From positions 310,001 through 374,000 of the forward strand of contig NZ_JAHLQF010000002.1 in NCBI RefSeq assembly GCF_018918285.1: a DNA stretch of 64,000 nt, read 5' to 3'. Positions 52,273-60,891 of the stretch are shown one piece after another. Position numbers and translations under genes: made by a program. The notes beneath the pieces were generated by a model. It had not been told where the DNA came from. It saw nothing but the letters and a program-made list of their open reading frames with translations, and searched no databases. Numbering within the stretch: the stretch's first letter is position 1; each line of letters opens with the position of its first letter. The DNA comes from Clostridium mobile. GTDB taxonomy: Bacteria; Bacillota; Clostridia; Clostridiales; Clostridiaceae.

Positions 52273-52728
52273 ATGGAATTTGATAAGCTATACACAAAAC
52301 TTGAAACAACAGATATACGTGATTTTTATCACGTTGATACTGATTTCATGCTAGAAATATTTAAGATAATTAAAATGGGAAAATCCGATGTTCCTGATTG
52401 TATTCGAATATATAGTACGATATCTCAATGGTTTGGGAACTCCTTAAGAAGTGGGGTGTGGACTTATTACGAGATTGCAGATATGCAAGATTTATTATTA
52501 ACAGCCCAACACTTATCACGTTGTTCATGGAAAGAGTTGCATCATATGTTTTGCCTGGGTATACATAACTATCAGTCTCCTCAATTCATTGGAAATTTCA
52601 ACTATCCGCAAGAGTGGATTGATGAATCCGAATCCATCGATAAGTGGATTATGAATAATGAGAAAAAAATATACGAGTGGCAAAGAGAATTTCTGCTTGA
52701 TTATAAGGATGAAGTATGCTCACTATAA
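52273..52728 (+). CDS. Putative immunity protein, unrecognised family
   Basis: A 151-residue helical acidic protein (YTKLETTDIRDFYHVDTDFM; SRCSWKELHHMFCLG; YPQEWIDESESIDKW). Weak GGAG site. No membrane segment. Single gene between two A repeats. Confidence 0.5.
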   Translation: MEFDKLYTKLETTDIRDFYHVDTDFMLEIFKIIKMGKSDVPDCIRIYSTISQWFGNSLRSGVWTYYEIADMQDLLLTAQHLSRCSWKELHHMFCLGIHNYQSPQFIGNFNYPQEWIDESESIDKWIMNNEKKIYEWQREFLLDYKDEVCSL

Positions 52729-52741
52729 AACTACATTTAAT

Positions 52742-52792
52742 TGGCATTCGCTCTTGTAGGCGAATTAAAACAAAGTTACAGGGAATGAATAT
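52742..52792 (+). repeat. Array repeat A6
   Basis: Stem 1 ATTCGC / GCGAAT perfect, stem 2 CTTGTAG / TTACAGG with wobble pairs; tail altered to GGAATGAATATT. Confidence 0.8.
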
Positions 52793-52818
52793 TCTCTATT
52801 ATTAAAGGAGGTAGTACC

Positions 52819-53517
52819 TTGACATACGTTTTACAAGACTATTTGAATATATATCAATGCTTTCCTGCACATAGTACATGGAAGAAAAGTGATCGAAAAG
52901 AAAGGCATCGCATGCTGACAGAATGGCAAAATTGCCATTATTCACAAATGCCTGATGTGGAAGAAATCCGTTCTTTTATCAAATGTAATCCTAATTTGGT
53001 GTATGAACGGCCTTTTTTCCTAAAAGTATTAGTACCTTGCATTTATGCGGACATTGAAAATAACAGTATTGATGCTATCCGTTTTATGTTTGAAAATAAT
53101 AGCGATCATTACATTGGTACAACCAGAGATTTCGTGGAAATGTTTTGTGAAGCATCGAATTGGACATATACTCCCTTTGATATGGCTGCATTTATATTGA
53201 ACAAAGAACCGAATAATAAAACCGTACTACATTATAAGTATGTATTGATGAGCAGAATCATTGGTTTTACTATACATGAGGTTCCTTGTGGCATTTTGAA
53301 TGGTATGAATGGTGCCGAAAAATCCGCAATACCAAAAATGTTAGAAGACTTAAACGAGTTTAAGCAGCTATGTAGTGTGTTGGGAGAAAATCAGAAAGCA
53401 TTTATCGACTTATGCCGCAGGCTCTATGTGGCTTGGGATGAATATCTTGATAATAAAAGCAGTTACAATAATTTTGTGGACTACTTAGATAAACATCATA
53501 TTTGTTATAAGGAATAG
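52819..53517 (+). CDS. Ankyrin/HEAT-like putative immunity protein
   Basis: The 232-residue soluble helical protein (IRSFIKCNPNLVYERPFFLKVL; NNSIDAIRFMFENNSDHY), with a weak ankyrin-like spacing. TTG start behind AAAGGAGG. It shares its unit with the next gene (36 bases between, no A repeat). Confidence 0.45.
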   Translation: MTYVLQDYLNIYQCFPAHSTWKKSDRKERHRMLTEWQNCHYSQMPDVEEIRSFIKCNPNLVYERPFFLKVLVPCIYADIENNSIDAIRFMFENNSDHYIGTTRDFVEMFCEASNWTYTPFDMAAFILNKEPNNKTVLHYKYVLMSRIIGFTIHEVPCGILNGMNGAEKSAIPKMLEDLNEFKQLCSVLGENQKAFIDLCRRLYVAWDEYLDNKSSYNNFVDYLDKHHICYKE

Positions 53518-53553
53518 TATCGTAATACCTGGCTGTTGTGGAGGTGAGTATTA

Positions 53554-54039
53554 TTGATTGAAAAAAATCAGTTGTTAAAGAAAAAGATAAAGATACAACA
53601 GGTAAAAAACAAACTAAAATTACTTAATGGGATAGAAATCTTAGATACATTTGAAAATGATGAAAATAGAAGACTCAACGAAATGTTTTCAGATTATTAT
53701 CCAGCAATGTGTTCAAACAATACACTGCCACATAGTAAATTACCTTTTGAATCTTCTGATTTAGAAATATTTTCTTGGATTTCATCTGAAATGCGATTAG
53801 AAAATGGACAAGAATATTTCTTTTTGTGTAATGGTATATGGACAAGAATCAGAATCATTGATTTACAGTGGGCAATCAAAAGTTTATGGGAACATAACAG
53901 ATACAAACAAGGTAAGCACAAAATAGGGTCTTTCGGTTTTTTGCTTATGGAAGTGAACTTGAATTATATTATGGAAGCAGGTTGCGATTCCAGGGATGAG
54001 TACAACTATCTAATTGATATTTGGGCTTGTGCTAAATGA
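53554..54039 (+). CDS. YxiF-like putative immunity protein
   Basis: 161 residues. The start (KNQLLKKKIKIQQVKNKLKLLNGIEILD) with F-L-x-NGIWTRIRIIDL and a final YNYLIDIWACAK resembles YxiF of the B. subtilis wapA region, by memory of the pattern. TTG start behind GGAGGTG. Its TGA opens the following repeat. Confidence 0.5.
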   Translation: MIEKNQLLKKKIKIQQVKNKLKLLNGIEILDTFENDENRRLNEMFSDYYPAMCSNNTLPHSKLPFESSDLEIFSWISSEMRLENGQEYFFLCNGIWTRIRIIDLQWAIKSLWEHNRYKQGKHKIGSFGFLLMEVNLNYIMEAGCDSRDEYNYLIDIWACAK

Positions 54040-54091
54040 GCATTCGCTCCTGTAGGCGAATTAAAATAAAGCTCCAGGAAATTTATATAAT
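54037..54091 (+). repeat. Array repeat A7
   Basis: Contains the stop codon of the gene before. Stem 1 ATTCGC / GCGAAT perfect; stem 2 CCTGTAG / CTCCAGG one mismatch; tail GGAAATTTATATAATC. Confidence 0.88.
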
Positions 54092-54159
54092 CTTGCTTTA
54101 GGGGATAGTCAAATATCTTCTGAGTATCAAACGATTCAATCAGTAAGAAGGTGATGGGA

Positions 54160-54684
54160 ATGAAGTATGACTTATCAAGAGAATTTGCAGCAAAACTAAG
54201 TGTTATGCTCGAATCATCATTGATTCATTATAAATATTACGAATTGTGGTGTGATGAAATAATTGAAAGTATGGATAATCCCCCATACTGGATTATTGAT
54301 TTAACAAGCACCAAATATTTGCCTGACGCAAGAAATGTTGTATACAGCTATGCATTTTCAGAGCCCTTCATAGATTTTTACTATTTAGAACTAACGGATT
54401 TTTATATTGCCTGTAAATATGTAAAATATATAAAAAAGCACATTTCCTGGGCCACCTTTTTGTCATCTGCTGGAAGCTATTCTGATGGTAATAGTTGCTG
54501 TGTGGAGTGTGAGTATTTTTATTCCTTGCTCAGCCAATTTGAAGAAAGTGAATATTCCAAAAATATGGAATATGAACAGTCAGAAGAAGTGGGTAAGAAA
54601 TTTTCGAGCTATATTAAAGAAAGTGATAGATTATATGAGTATTTTCTAAAATACTTTAGACAATATGTTTCAAAAACAAAATGA
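54160..54684 (+). CDS. Putative immunity protein, unrecognised family
   Basis: A 174-residue acidic helical protein (SREFAAKLSVMLESSLIHYKYYELWCDEII). ATG 54160 behind AGAAGGTG. The stop TGA is the start of the next repeat. No named family. Confidence 0.5.
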   Translation: MKYDLSREFAAKLSVMLESSLIHYKYYELWCDEIIESMDNPPYWIIDLTSTKYLPDARNVVYSYAFSEPFIDFYYLELTDFYIACKYVKYIKKHISWATFLSSAGSYSDGNSCCVECEYFYSLLSQFEESEYSKNMEYEQSEEVGKKFSSYIKESDRLYEYFLKYFRQYVSKTK

Positions 54685-54737
54685 GCATTCGCTCCTATAC
54701 ATGATTTAATACCCATCTACAGGAAATTTATATAATC
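54682..54737 (+). repeat. Array repeat A8
   Basis: Contains the stop codon of the gene before. Divergent: CTCCTATACATGATTT and linker TAATACCCAT like A5; stem 2 CCTATA / TACAGG keeps most pairs. Confidence 0.75.
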
Positions 54738-54759
54738 TCGATAATTAAGGAGAAAAATA

Positions 54760-55269
54760 ATGAATAACATGAACATAGATATAAGCATTTACATAGATGG
54801 TTTGGGGATTGCATTTTATTCTCCGGGTATGGTAACAGATATTGCTGTCGGAAGTAATTTTTTGATGCAGGAGTTTAATTGCCCTGCTGATATTGGAAGG
54901 CACATCCGAAAAGGTGATATAACTGCTTTCTGCACTGGAACACCCGGACAATTTGACCTGCGCTTTAGAAGTGGGTATCCCGACGAAACCATAAACGAGG
55001 AGTATCCTGTGGCTATACGGCTTGGACTTCAAGTGAAAGGCGGTAAAATCCATGTCATAGATTTGTATTGGCTTATGGAATTTGACGCTGAATGTCCGCA
55101 GGAACAAGTAGTAGAAGTCCAGGATGGTTTCTATCATATCACAGCACTCACCAGAAAGCCGAATTCTGGAAGATGGGGAGATGATCAGACAATCTATATT
55201 TATCTCAATGAACTCCCTGAAATGCCAGAATTGACATGGAATGGGGCACCACCATTGTTTGTTGAATAA
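54760..55269 (+). CDS. Putative immunity protein, beta-rich
   Basis: The 169-residue soluble protein (ISIYIDGLGIAFYSPGM; AIRLGLQVKGGKIHVIDLYWLMEF; VVEVQDGFYHITALTRKPN), beta-rich. AAGGAG site. Its GC content is higher than the AT-rich average. Family not named. Confidence 0.5.
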   Translation: MNNMNIDISIYIDGLGIAFYSPGMVTDIAVGSNFLMQEFNCPADIGRHIRKGDITAFCTGTPGQFDLRFRSGYPDETINEEYPVAIRLGLQVKGGKIHVIDLYWLMEFDAECPQEQVVEVQDGFYHITALTRKPNSGRWGDDQTIYIYLNELPEMPELTWNGAPPLFVE

Positions 55270-55321
55270 ACAAGATTACGAACATAATATGAATGACAAA
55301 ACAAGAACTTGCCAGGGTAGC

Positions 55322-55359
55322 TCAAAATAAAGCAAGGCTATAGGAAATTTACATAACAT
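55322..55359 (+). repeat. Array repeat A, degenerate 3' half
   Basis: TCAAAATAAAGCAAGGCTATAGG... then AAATTTACATAAC; left half lost. Confidence 0.5.
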
Positions 55360-55377
55360 TGTATGGGAGGAACAATT

Positions 55378-55824
55378 ATGAGTTGGGAACTAAAGCAAAT
55401 CTTTATGCCAAATCCAAATCCGAACAATGACTATACAAACTATGAAAAGAAGTTACAACCTCAAATGCGGTTTGCCAATCCAAAACTGAAAGATCTTTTT
55501 GAAAATCATGAAGATGAGATCATGAAGATCGTGGTCAAAGAAATCACAGAGTATTTAGAAGATGAAAGTGCTTGCAACGATGATTTGCATATGTTTCCTC
55601 GCAGATGTGAAATGATAGGCGAATGGTATGTTGGTGGTATTGCGTTACGTGAAGAAAACGGAAGAATTTGGGGAAGCGTTTTTACGCGCTTCTTGGGATA
55701 TTATCCCGATCCCTCTGTTCGTATGCCAATAGATGATTATCTCGGATTAGAAGTATGGATAGAATATGATCCAGAGCATAAAAAATTTATTTTTGATGGA
55801 GGACTTGACAGTTCTTCGATTTGA
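55378..55824 (+). CDS. Conserved putative immunity protein (full-length form of 49584)
   Basis: A 148-residue protein: SWELKQIFMPNPNPNNDYTNYEKKLQP, MIGEWYVGGIALREENGRIWGSV, then PIDDYLGLEVWIEYDPEHKKFIFDGG. ATG 55378 behind GGGAGGA. A deleted paralogue lies at 49584-49760, so the family has been duplicated within the array. Family name unknown to me. Confidence 0.55.
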   Translation: MSWELKQIFMPNPNPNNDYTNYEKKLQPQMRFANPKLKDLFENHEDEIMKIVVKEITEYLEDESACNDDLHMFPRRCEMIGEWYVGGIALREENGRIWGSVFTRFLGYYPDPSVRMPIDDYLGLEVWIEYDPEHKKFIFDGGLDSSSI

Positions 55825-55876
55825 ATTGCCTAAACGAACAATGTCAAATTAAAATATGTCTAAAAGGAATTTTATT

Positions 55877-56464
55877 ATGGATATTATTAAACTGTTGCAA
55901 CAGGATGAAAATTTGTCTGACCTTCTGTGTTATATTTGTGACGTTGAAATTCTTTCGGAATTCAAATCTCCACAAGATGAATTTGGGCATTTAGCCTATA
56001 GTATAACTGGAAAAACCTTCGCAAAAGAAGGCACAGGAAGTGAATACATCTTATTGGAAGATGGTTCAGTTGGATTTTGGGGAAGTGAGGGCGAAAGCGG
56101 AAGAATTGCCGATAGCCTTTATGATTTTTTTGTGTTTATGGTAAACTGTCCATTTTGGCGTGATTATTTGAATGCTGCATCATATCAAAATATGGAACGT
56201 CTCCAAAGCTTCGCAAAAGAACTCATGGAAGAACATAGACAAATGGTTGAAGAAGATATGGATATGGACTTGGATGAAACCCAAAAAGAATTAGCAGAGG
56301 GTTTGAGCATTCCACTTGATAACGATATTTCTAATGTACTGATGAAGTTTTACCATAGTGCTACTAGAGAGCCACGTTTGATAACTACATATACGGAAAA
56401 TGACGGAAGTACGCATAGCAATACAGGTTCTCTGTTTGAAAGTAAAGGTATAGTTCGATTCTAG
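55877..56464 (+). CDS. Putative immunity protein, SUKH-like features
   Basis: 195 residues from ATG 55877. The middle SEYILLEDGSVGFWGSEGESGRIADSLYDFFVFMVNCPFW resembles the end of SUKH-type proteins, where the fold checks a glycine-rich strand then a helix; the C-terminal acidic helix (MVEEDMDMDLDETQKEL) is an add-on. Shares a unit with the gene before. Confidence 0.5.
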   Translation: MDIIKLLQQDENLSDLLCYICDVEILSEFKSPQDEFGHLAYSITGKTFAKEGTGSEYILLEDGSVGFWGSEGESGRIADSLYDFFVFMVNCPFWRDYLNAASYQNMERLQSFAKELMEEHRQMVEEDMDMDLDETQKELAEGLSIPLDNDISNVLMKFYHSATREPRLITTYTENDGSTHSNTGSLFESKGIVRF

Positions 56465-56479
56465 CTAATGTGAAGAAAA

Positions 56480-56533
56480 TGAGCATTCGTTTCTGTAGGC
56501 AAATTAAAATAAAGCTACAGGAATTTATATAAT
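56480..56533 (+). repeat. Array repeat A9
   Basis: TGAGCATTCG; stem 2 CTGTAG / CTACAG perfect; stem 1 weak (ATTCGT with GCAAAT). Confidence 0.82.
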
Positions 56534-56569
56534 TTTACTGAACAGTAAAATAGAAATTTGGAGTGAAAA

Positions 56570-56875
56570 ATGAGGATTATAGAATATTATTTAATGCCAG
56601 AGGCTAATTATCATGGTGAATATGATAGAAAAGAAGCTCATTATTTAGTGAAAAAAGGTTCTGTTGCAGATATGATACACGATAGTTCCATGCTATGGGG
56701 ATACGATTTTAATAAAGTTATTCCTGATTTTGAACGATTAAATACTATCTTACTTAGTGGAGTGTTTGGAAGGTTGGCTGAATGGGAGCCATTTGAAATA
56801 ACAGAAAATGAATATTCAGAAATTATAGAACAACTTCTAAATGCTGTAATGAATAGACCATATAGAAAAGAATGA
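56570..56875 (+). CDS. Small putative immunity protein
   Basis: A 101-residue protein (IEYYLMPEANYHGEYDRKEAHYL; FGRLAEWEPFEITENEYSEI). Leader AAATAGAAATTTGGAG is of the type B right-half kind. It overlaps the next gene by four bases (ATGA). Confidence 0.5.
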   Translation: MRIIEYYLMPEANYHGEYDRKEAHYLVKKGSVADMIHDSSMLWGYDFNKVIPDFERLNTILLSGVFGRLAEWEPFEITENEYSEIIEQLLNAVMNRPYRKE

Positions 56876-57096
56876 TATCCAATCTATTGTCGAGAGTGAA
56901 CAATACAGTTATAATGGCCACTCGTGTTTTACAGGATAGAACGATGTTATATGACCTTTCAAAAAAACTAATTAAACTAATTAAATTCGGAGCTAACCCA
57001 TTAAGCGAAAACAAGTATGGAAAGTTACCATTACAGATAGCGACTGACGGGGTAGATGAAAAATTAATTGCAATATTAGAGAATAGTGCAGATTAA
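56872..57096 (+). CDS. Ankyrin-like short protein, possibly truncated
   Basis: 74 residues. LIKLIKFGANPLSENKYGKLPLQIATDGVDEKLIAILEN is one and a half ankyrin repeats. Starts inside the stop of the previous gene. So short an ankyrin protein is probably the end of a longer one. An immunity role fits its place. Confidence 0.5.
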   Translation: MISNLLSRVNNTVIMATRVLQDRTMLYDLSKKLIKLIKFGANPLSENKYGKLPLQIATDGVDEKLIAILENSAD

Positions 57097-57122
57097 TCAG
57101 AATTTGGAAAGGAGTATTAGAA

Positions 57123-57479
57123 ATGAGCATGGATTTAGATTTTTGGAAATATAAAAAAGGGACATGCCTTGATAACAAAGAAGTATATCTAAAAGCGTGT
57201 TGTGATGGACAAGAAATAGACGCTTTGGAGCAACTGCCTATTGAGGAAATTTTGAATAAAGTAGCTGTAGTTTTTAAAGATTGGACTGCTCTTGATAAGA
57301 ACAATTATGAGAAAGAAGGACATGGTGCATTTAGTATTTTTACAACACCACAAATAGTACGCTTTGATTGTTATGGTATCAGTGGAGATGATATGAATTT
57401 GATCATAGATATAATGTTAGATTTTGGTTGTCCGCTATATGACCCTCAAATATCAGAACGATTTGACGTGGAGAAATAA
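57123..57479 (+). CDS. Small putative immunity protein
   Basis: A 118-residue acidic protein (MDLDFWKYKKGTCLDNKEVYLKAC; GAFSIFTTPQIVRFDCYGISGDDMNLII). AAGGAG site. Third gene of a three-gene unit. The family resembles uncharacterised proteins near bacterial toxins; not named. Confidence 0.5.
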   Translation: MSMDLDFWKYKKGTCLDNKEVYLKACCDGQEIDALEQLPIEEILNKVAVVFKDWTALDKNNYEKEGHGAFSIFTTPQIVRFDCYGISGDDMNLIIDIMLDFGCPLYDPQISERFDVEK

Positions 57480-57512
57480 TCATTTCTAAGCTAAAGTTTT
57501 TCTATGAGGTTA

Positions 57513-57568
57513 TTAGCATTCGTTTCTGTGGACGAATTAAAATAAAACTACAGGGATTTTATATAATA
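57513..57568 (+). repeat. Array repeat A10
   Basis: Stem 1 ATTCGT / ACGAAT shows the same double change as A1; stem 2 CTGTGG / CTACAG with one wobble; tail GGGATTTTATATAAT. Confidence 0.85.
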
Positions 57569-57585
57569 TGCAAGGAGAGTATCTG

Positions 57586-58059
57586 GTGAAGAATATACAT
57601 GGATTTATTTCCCGTATCAATGAAATAAAATGGTTTTCAAGATGTGGAACGGCTAAAAAACGGTACATTGTTGTTACTTCCATTTTTGAAGCATACGACA
57701 GTTACAACTCAAAAACGTTAGCTGTATGGGGACCTAAAATTTCTTCTTTAGAAACTCAAGCCATAGACATTATTACGGATGAGAAAATAGACTGTATTTT
57801 TGAGACCGTTTCCAGTGAGATACAAAACTCTTTATGGAATGGCTACTGCAATTTCATAAAGAGATGTAAACTTGAAAATGAAAATGGGTTAGAGAACGAA
57901 ATTATGGATTGCGTAAAAAGGAATATGTCATGGGCAGCAATCGAAATACAGCTTGGACAAAAAGACTTTTTCAACGACCTTTTAAGCATTTACGAAGAAG
58001 GTCGATGGCCGTGCTCATACGATGGAGTTTATCCACACGGGAAATTCGTTGTTATGTAG
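57586..58059 (+). CDS. Putative immunity protein, unrecognised family
   Basis: 157 residues from GTG 57586 behind AAGGAGAG; ATG 57568 lies before the ribosome site and is rejected. Sequence GFISRINEIKWFSRCGTAKKRYIVVTS then MSWAAIEIQLGQKDFFNDLL. Helical and soluble. Not named. Confidence 0.5.
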   Translation: MKNIHGFISRINEIKWFSRCGTAKKRYIVVTSIFEAYDSYNSKTLAVWGPKISSLETQAIDIITDEKIDCIFETVSSEIQNSLWNGYCNFIKRCKLENENGLENEIMDCVKRNMSWAAIEIQLGQKDFFNDLLSIYEEGRWPCSYDGVYPHGKFVVM

Positions 58060-58092
58060 ACAAATATGAGGCATAGGAAGGGGGCCTTTATA

Positions 58093-58422
58093 GTGAAAAA
58101 CAGGATTCAAAAGCTAATACAATTAGGATCTATCCCATCGAATAAAGAAATGAGCGATGAACTCTTTATGACCTATGATGATTTATTGCAGACGGAAGAA
58201 CCTATTACACTAGAAGAAGCAGGGCAAATTATTGATTTTTTTTCAGTGGATTGTGACGATTTGAATTGGGGATTGCTTCATTTGATTGAAAGCGCACCAC
58301 TTCTTACAAAAGGTAATATAAAAGAATATAGAAAGTTGATTGACCAGTGTAGACAGAGTGAGTTTCGGGAAATATTGCGTATTAGATTGGAAAACTGGGA
58401 AAAGAAAAATAATCTCCATTAG
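58093..58422 (+). CDS. Small HEAT-like putative immunity protein
   Basis: A 109-residue acidic helical protein (IQKLIQLGSIPSNKEMSDE; LEEAGQIIDFFSVDCDDLNWGLLHLIES). GTG 58093 behind GGAAGGGGG. Resembles short HEAT-like proteins of immunity clusters. Directly before the next gene (13 bases). Confidence 0.5.
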   Translation: MKNRIQKLIQLGSIPSNKEMSDELFMTYDDLLQTEEPITLEEAGQIIDFFSVDCDDLNWGLLHLIESAPLLTKGNIKEYRKLIDQCRQSEFREILRIRLENWEKKNNLH

Positions 58423-58435
58423 GAGGCAGAGTTAG

Positions 58436-58849
58436 ATGGAAAAATACATGGTGACTGTGGTTGAACTAAAAACGCAGCATGAAATAAAATTAGTCATTGA
58501 GGCTGATGAAGCAGAAACTACTGAAAATATCATTTTAAGAGCACAAGTGAAGGATAGCCTAATATCGGTATTTGATTATAACTATTTTTCAGCATACCAA
58601 AAGTTAAGAAACAAAATCTTGGGGCTGGGCTATGGTATAAAATGCAATGGTTCACGGCTCAATGCGGTGCAATCCGCTATGATGGGTACAAGCGAAAATA
58701 TCTATCTTGTCGAGTTAGGTAGACAGGCATTTACAAAAGATATTGTAAGTCTTTATGATTATGCTGAGATAAGTGCTTTCCCAGATACACAAGAGCAAAC
58801 GGCGTTTTTTCAAAGATGGATAGATTCTTTGAACCAAGGGCAATCATGA
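58436..58849 (+). CDS. Putative immunity protein, unrecognised family
   Basis: 137 residues (KYMVTVVELKTQHEIKLVIEAD; YQKLRNKILGLGYGIKCNGSRLNAVQSAMMGTSENIYLVELGRQ). AGGAGG site. The GSR-x-NAVQSAM-x-G segment recurs in uncharacterised bacterial proteins near toxins. Alpha/beta, soluble. Confidence 0.5.
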   Translation: MEKYMVTVVELKTQHEIKLVIEADEAETTENIILRAQVKDSLISVFDYNYFSAYQKLRNKILGLGYGIKCNGSRLNAVQSAMMGTSENIYLVELGRQAFTKDIVSLYDYAEISAFPDTQEQTAFFQRWIDSLNQGQS

Positions 58850-58855
58850 AGATTA

Positions 58856-58909
58856 TAAGCATTCGTTTATGTGATCGAGCTAAATCAAAGAATAGGAAGT
58901 TTATATTTA
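58856..58909 (+). repeat. Array repeat A11, divergent
   Basis: AAGCATTCGTTTATGTGATC, then CAAAGAATAGG and AAGTTTATATTT; both stems are weakened. A decayed copy. Confidence 0.6.
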
Positions 58910-58931
58910 TTCAAATTAAGGGATGATTTTG

Positions 58932-59285
58932 ATGGTGATAAAAAAGTATAAAGAAATATGGATATACAACGAAACAGATGAACAAGCCTTATGTGCACTA
59001 ATCAATGGAGAGTATGGCTGGTTAATGTATCTGCGTGAGGAAGGTGATGCAGGGTTCAGTTCCCGAAATTCCGATTATAAAGGTACGGAAGATGCTACAA
59101 TGGAATTCTTCTTAAATAACGGGCAACGTGATGAATATCCTTTGTCTTGGGTATTACCTATTGATAAAGTGAATTCTGCAATTGAATACTTCAAAAAATA
59201 CCATAAGCCGCCTAAGTTTGTTGTATGGCACAACGACTCTGATGATGGTGTGTCTTTGAATCATATCTTAAGCAATAGGTTATGA
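58932..59285 (+). CDS. Imm1 family immunity protein
   Basis: ~117 residues. WLMYLREEGDAGFSSRNSDYKG, then FFLNNGQRDEYPLSWVLPIDKVNSAIEYFKKYHKPPKFVVWHND is the Imm1 pattern (GDAGF... DEYP-x-SW). ATG 58932 preferred. Its last 35 residues are duplicated at 43774-43878 and its TGA opens the following repeat. Imm1 proteins protect against polymorphic toxins of several classes. Confidence 0.8.
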   Translation: MVIKKYKEIWIYNETDEQALCALINGEYGWLMYLREEGDAGFSSRNSDYKGTEDATMEFFLNNGQRDEYPLSWVLPIDKVNSAIEYFKKYHKPPKFVVWHNDSDDGVSLNHILSNRL

Positions 59286-59336
59286 GCATTCTCTCCTGTA
59301 GTCGAATTAAAACAAAGCTACAGGAAATTTATATTT
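59283..59336 (+). repeat. Array repeat A12
   Basis: Contains the stop codon of the gene before. Stem 2 CCTGTAG / CTACAGG perfect; stem 1 ATTC / GAAT shortened by changes (ATTCTC, TCGAAT). Confidence 0.85.
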
Positions 59337-59373
59337 GATGTAGGTAATTAAGAATTAGTGAGGTGTGGCGCTC

Positions 59374-59811
59374 ATGTCATTTAAATTGTTAGAATATAAA
59401 ATGCCTTGTGGGTGGCAAGTTTCATTTCCAAGCAATTGGATACATGAAGGTGAAGCGGATTGTGGTGAAAATATCTTCTATCCGCCCAATAGTGACTTAA
59501 CAATTCGCATAAGTTCTTTTCACGCAGAAAAACATGGGATTTTAGCCCCAATAGAAGTAATGGAAAATGTTTTTATGCGAACTATCCCTGAATCTGCAAA
59601 ACCGAAAGAGATAGTCGAATATACTTTAGAGGGCTTTTACTCAAAGGCTTTTGAGAATACGTATACAGAAAATGATACACTTGTGTTTCATATTTGTATT
59701 TGCTATTATGCTGCTGGCGAAATTCTGTCCATAAGTGTATTCAGTACAAGCAAGGAAGAGTGTGAAAAGTCGTTATCATTTCTCAAGACTCTGCGAAAAG
59801 TCACCTACTAA
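59374..59811 (+). CDS. Putative immunity protein, PsbP/DUF3805-like
   Basis: 145 residues. KMPCGWQVSFPSNWIHEGE and IFYPPNSDLTIRISSF have the look of the PsbP-like beta fold of DUF3805 and related proteins, ending CEKSLSFLKTLRKVTY. ATG 59374 used. Followed closely by the next gene. Confidence 0.5.
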   Translation: MSFKLLEYKMPCGWQVSFPSNWIHEGEADCGENIFYPPNSDLTIRISSFHAEKHGILAPIEVMENVFMRTIPESAKPKEIVEYTLEGFYSKAFENTYTENDTLVFHICICYYAAGEILSISVFSTSKEECEKSLSFLKTLRKVTY

Positions 59812-59839
59812 ATTTCATTTTGGAAAGGAGGACCTTATT

Positions 59840-60193
59840 GTGGAAAAGGGGCTTTTATATTACAAAGAATTCATAGACAAATTAGTTGATATGTCAAAAT
59901 CCTGTACTGATGCTAATAATATAAAAAATGGCAGTTATCCAAAAGTAGCAGTGTACCAAAACATGAATGCAATTTTAGAAAAACTATCACAAGAAGAACG
60001 CGAAGTGCTTTCTGATAGTATACAGTCTTGTTATAGCAGTGCTATTTTTGATGTTTTAAGTTATCTAGAATGGCTAAGCTGTTGTCATAATATGCAAATA
60101 TTAATAGATGACGAAATTTTACCTTCTGATGCATTTGAAGGATTTTCAGATGATTTTATAGGGCGGTCAAATGATTGGGAATGGCCTAAATAA
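59840..60193 (+). CDS. Small putative immunity protein
   Basis: 117 residues from GTG 59840, 10 bases behind AAAGGAGG. Sequence LYYKEFIDKLVDMSKSCTDANN, then EREVLSDSIQSCYSSAIFDVLSYLEWLSC and a Trp-rich end. Helical and acidic. Family not certain (it recalls DUF6547). Confidence 0.5.
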   Translation: MEKGLLYYKEFIDKLVDMSKSCTDANNIKNGSYPKVAVYQNMNAILEKLSQEEREVLSDSIQSCYSSAIFDVLSYLEWLSCCHNMQILIDDEILPSDAFEGFSDDFIGRSNDWEWPK

Positions 60194-60197
60194 ATTC

Positions 60198-60236
60198 TTA
60201 TCTACAGAATTTGGAATGTAGATTATTTATATAATG
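60198..60236 (+). repeat. Array repeat A, degenerate
   Basis: TATCTACAGAATTTGGAATG then TATTTATATAATG; only the right part is recognisable. Confidence 0.4.
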
Positions 60237-60255
60237 TGAGGAAGGAGAGCCTATT

Positions 60256-60804
60256 ATGAAAGAAAAAGATATAGAGGCAATCAAACACTATTGGGACGCG
60301 GCCTTTGACAAAAAATTATATATTGATGAAAACAATCCCAAAACAGCGCAGGCAAGGAAAGACCTCCTATCTTCTTTGTCAGAACATATTACTCAGATTG
60401 AAATATTTAATGCTTGGTTGAAACGTGAGTGTCTTAACAGAAATGCCGACGGACTTGACTATATGCTTACTCTCGGTACAACATTTGATTTATTTGATAG
60501 GGAAAGTTTGAAAGTTTTGCAAATGATTGCTTGCGATGATTGGCATCATGATGCTGAAAATCTGGTAGCGGTTTTTGAAGAGCACCCCACAGATTTCACG
60601 AATAAAATCTTATACGATATGGCTCTGTCACGATATCCAAATCATTATTATAGCGACGATGAAAACGGAAGTGTCACAAGAAAATGTGTCTGGGCTCTTT
60701 GGCGTTTAGGAGATATCGACAGTATAAAATCTTTAGCAAACAGCGAAGATAAAATTGCCGAAGGCTATGCTCAGAATCAACTTGAAAAGCTGAAAAAGAA
60801 ATAA
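60256..60804 (+). CDS. HEAT-like putative immunity protein
   Basis: 182 residues, helical (AIKHYWDAAFDKKLYIDENNPK; DDWHHDAENLVAVFEEHPTD; VTRKCVWALWRLGDIDSIKSLANSED). The end looks like one HEAT unit. AAGGAGAG site. No named family, but similar helical proteins are widespread in immunity arrays. Confidence 0.5.
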   Translation: MKEKDIEAIKHYWDAAFDKKLYIDENNPKTAQARKDLLSSLSEHITQIEIFNAWLKRECLNRNADGLDYMLTLGTTFDLFDRESLKVLQMIACDDWHHDAENLVAVFEEHPTDFTNKILYDMALSRYPNHYYSDDENGSVTRKCVWALWRLGDIDSIKSLANSEDKIAEGYAQNQLEKLKKK

Positions 60805-60821
60805 TTTTGAAGCGTACATTA

Positions 60822-60877
60822 TGAGCATTCGCCCCTGTAGGTGAATTAGAATAAAGCTACAGAAAAATTTATATTTG
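60822..60877 (+). repeat. Array repeat A13
   Basis: Stem 1 ATTCGC / GTGAAT, stem 2 CCTGTAG / CTACAG, linker TAGAATAAAG, tail AAAAATTTATATTTG. Confidence 0.85.
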
Positions 60878-60891
60878 TAAGGGTGTTTATT

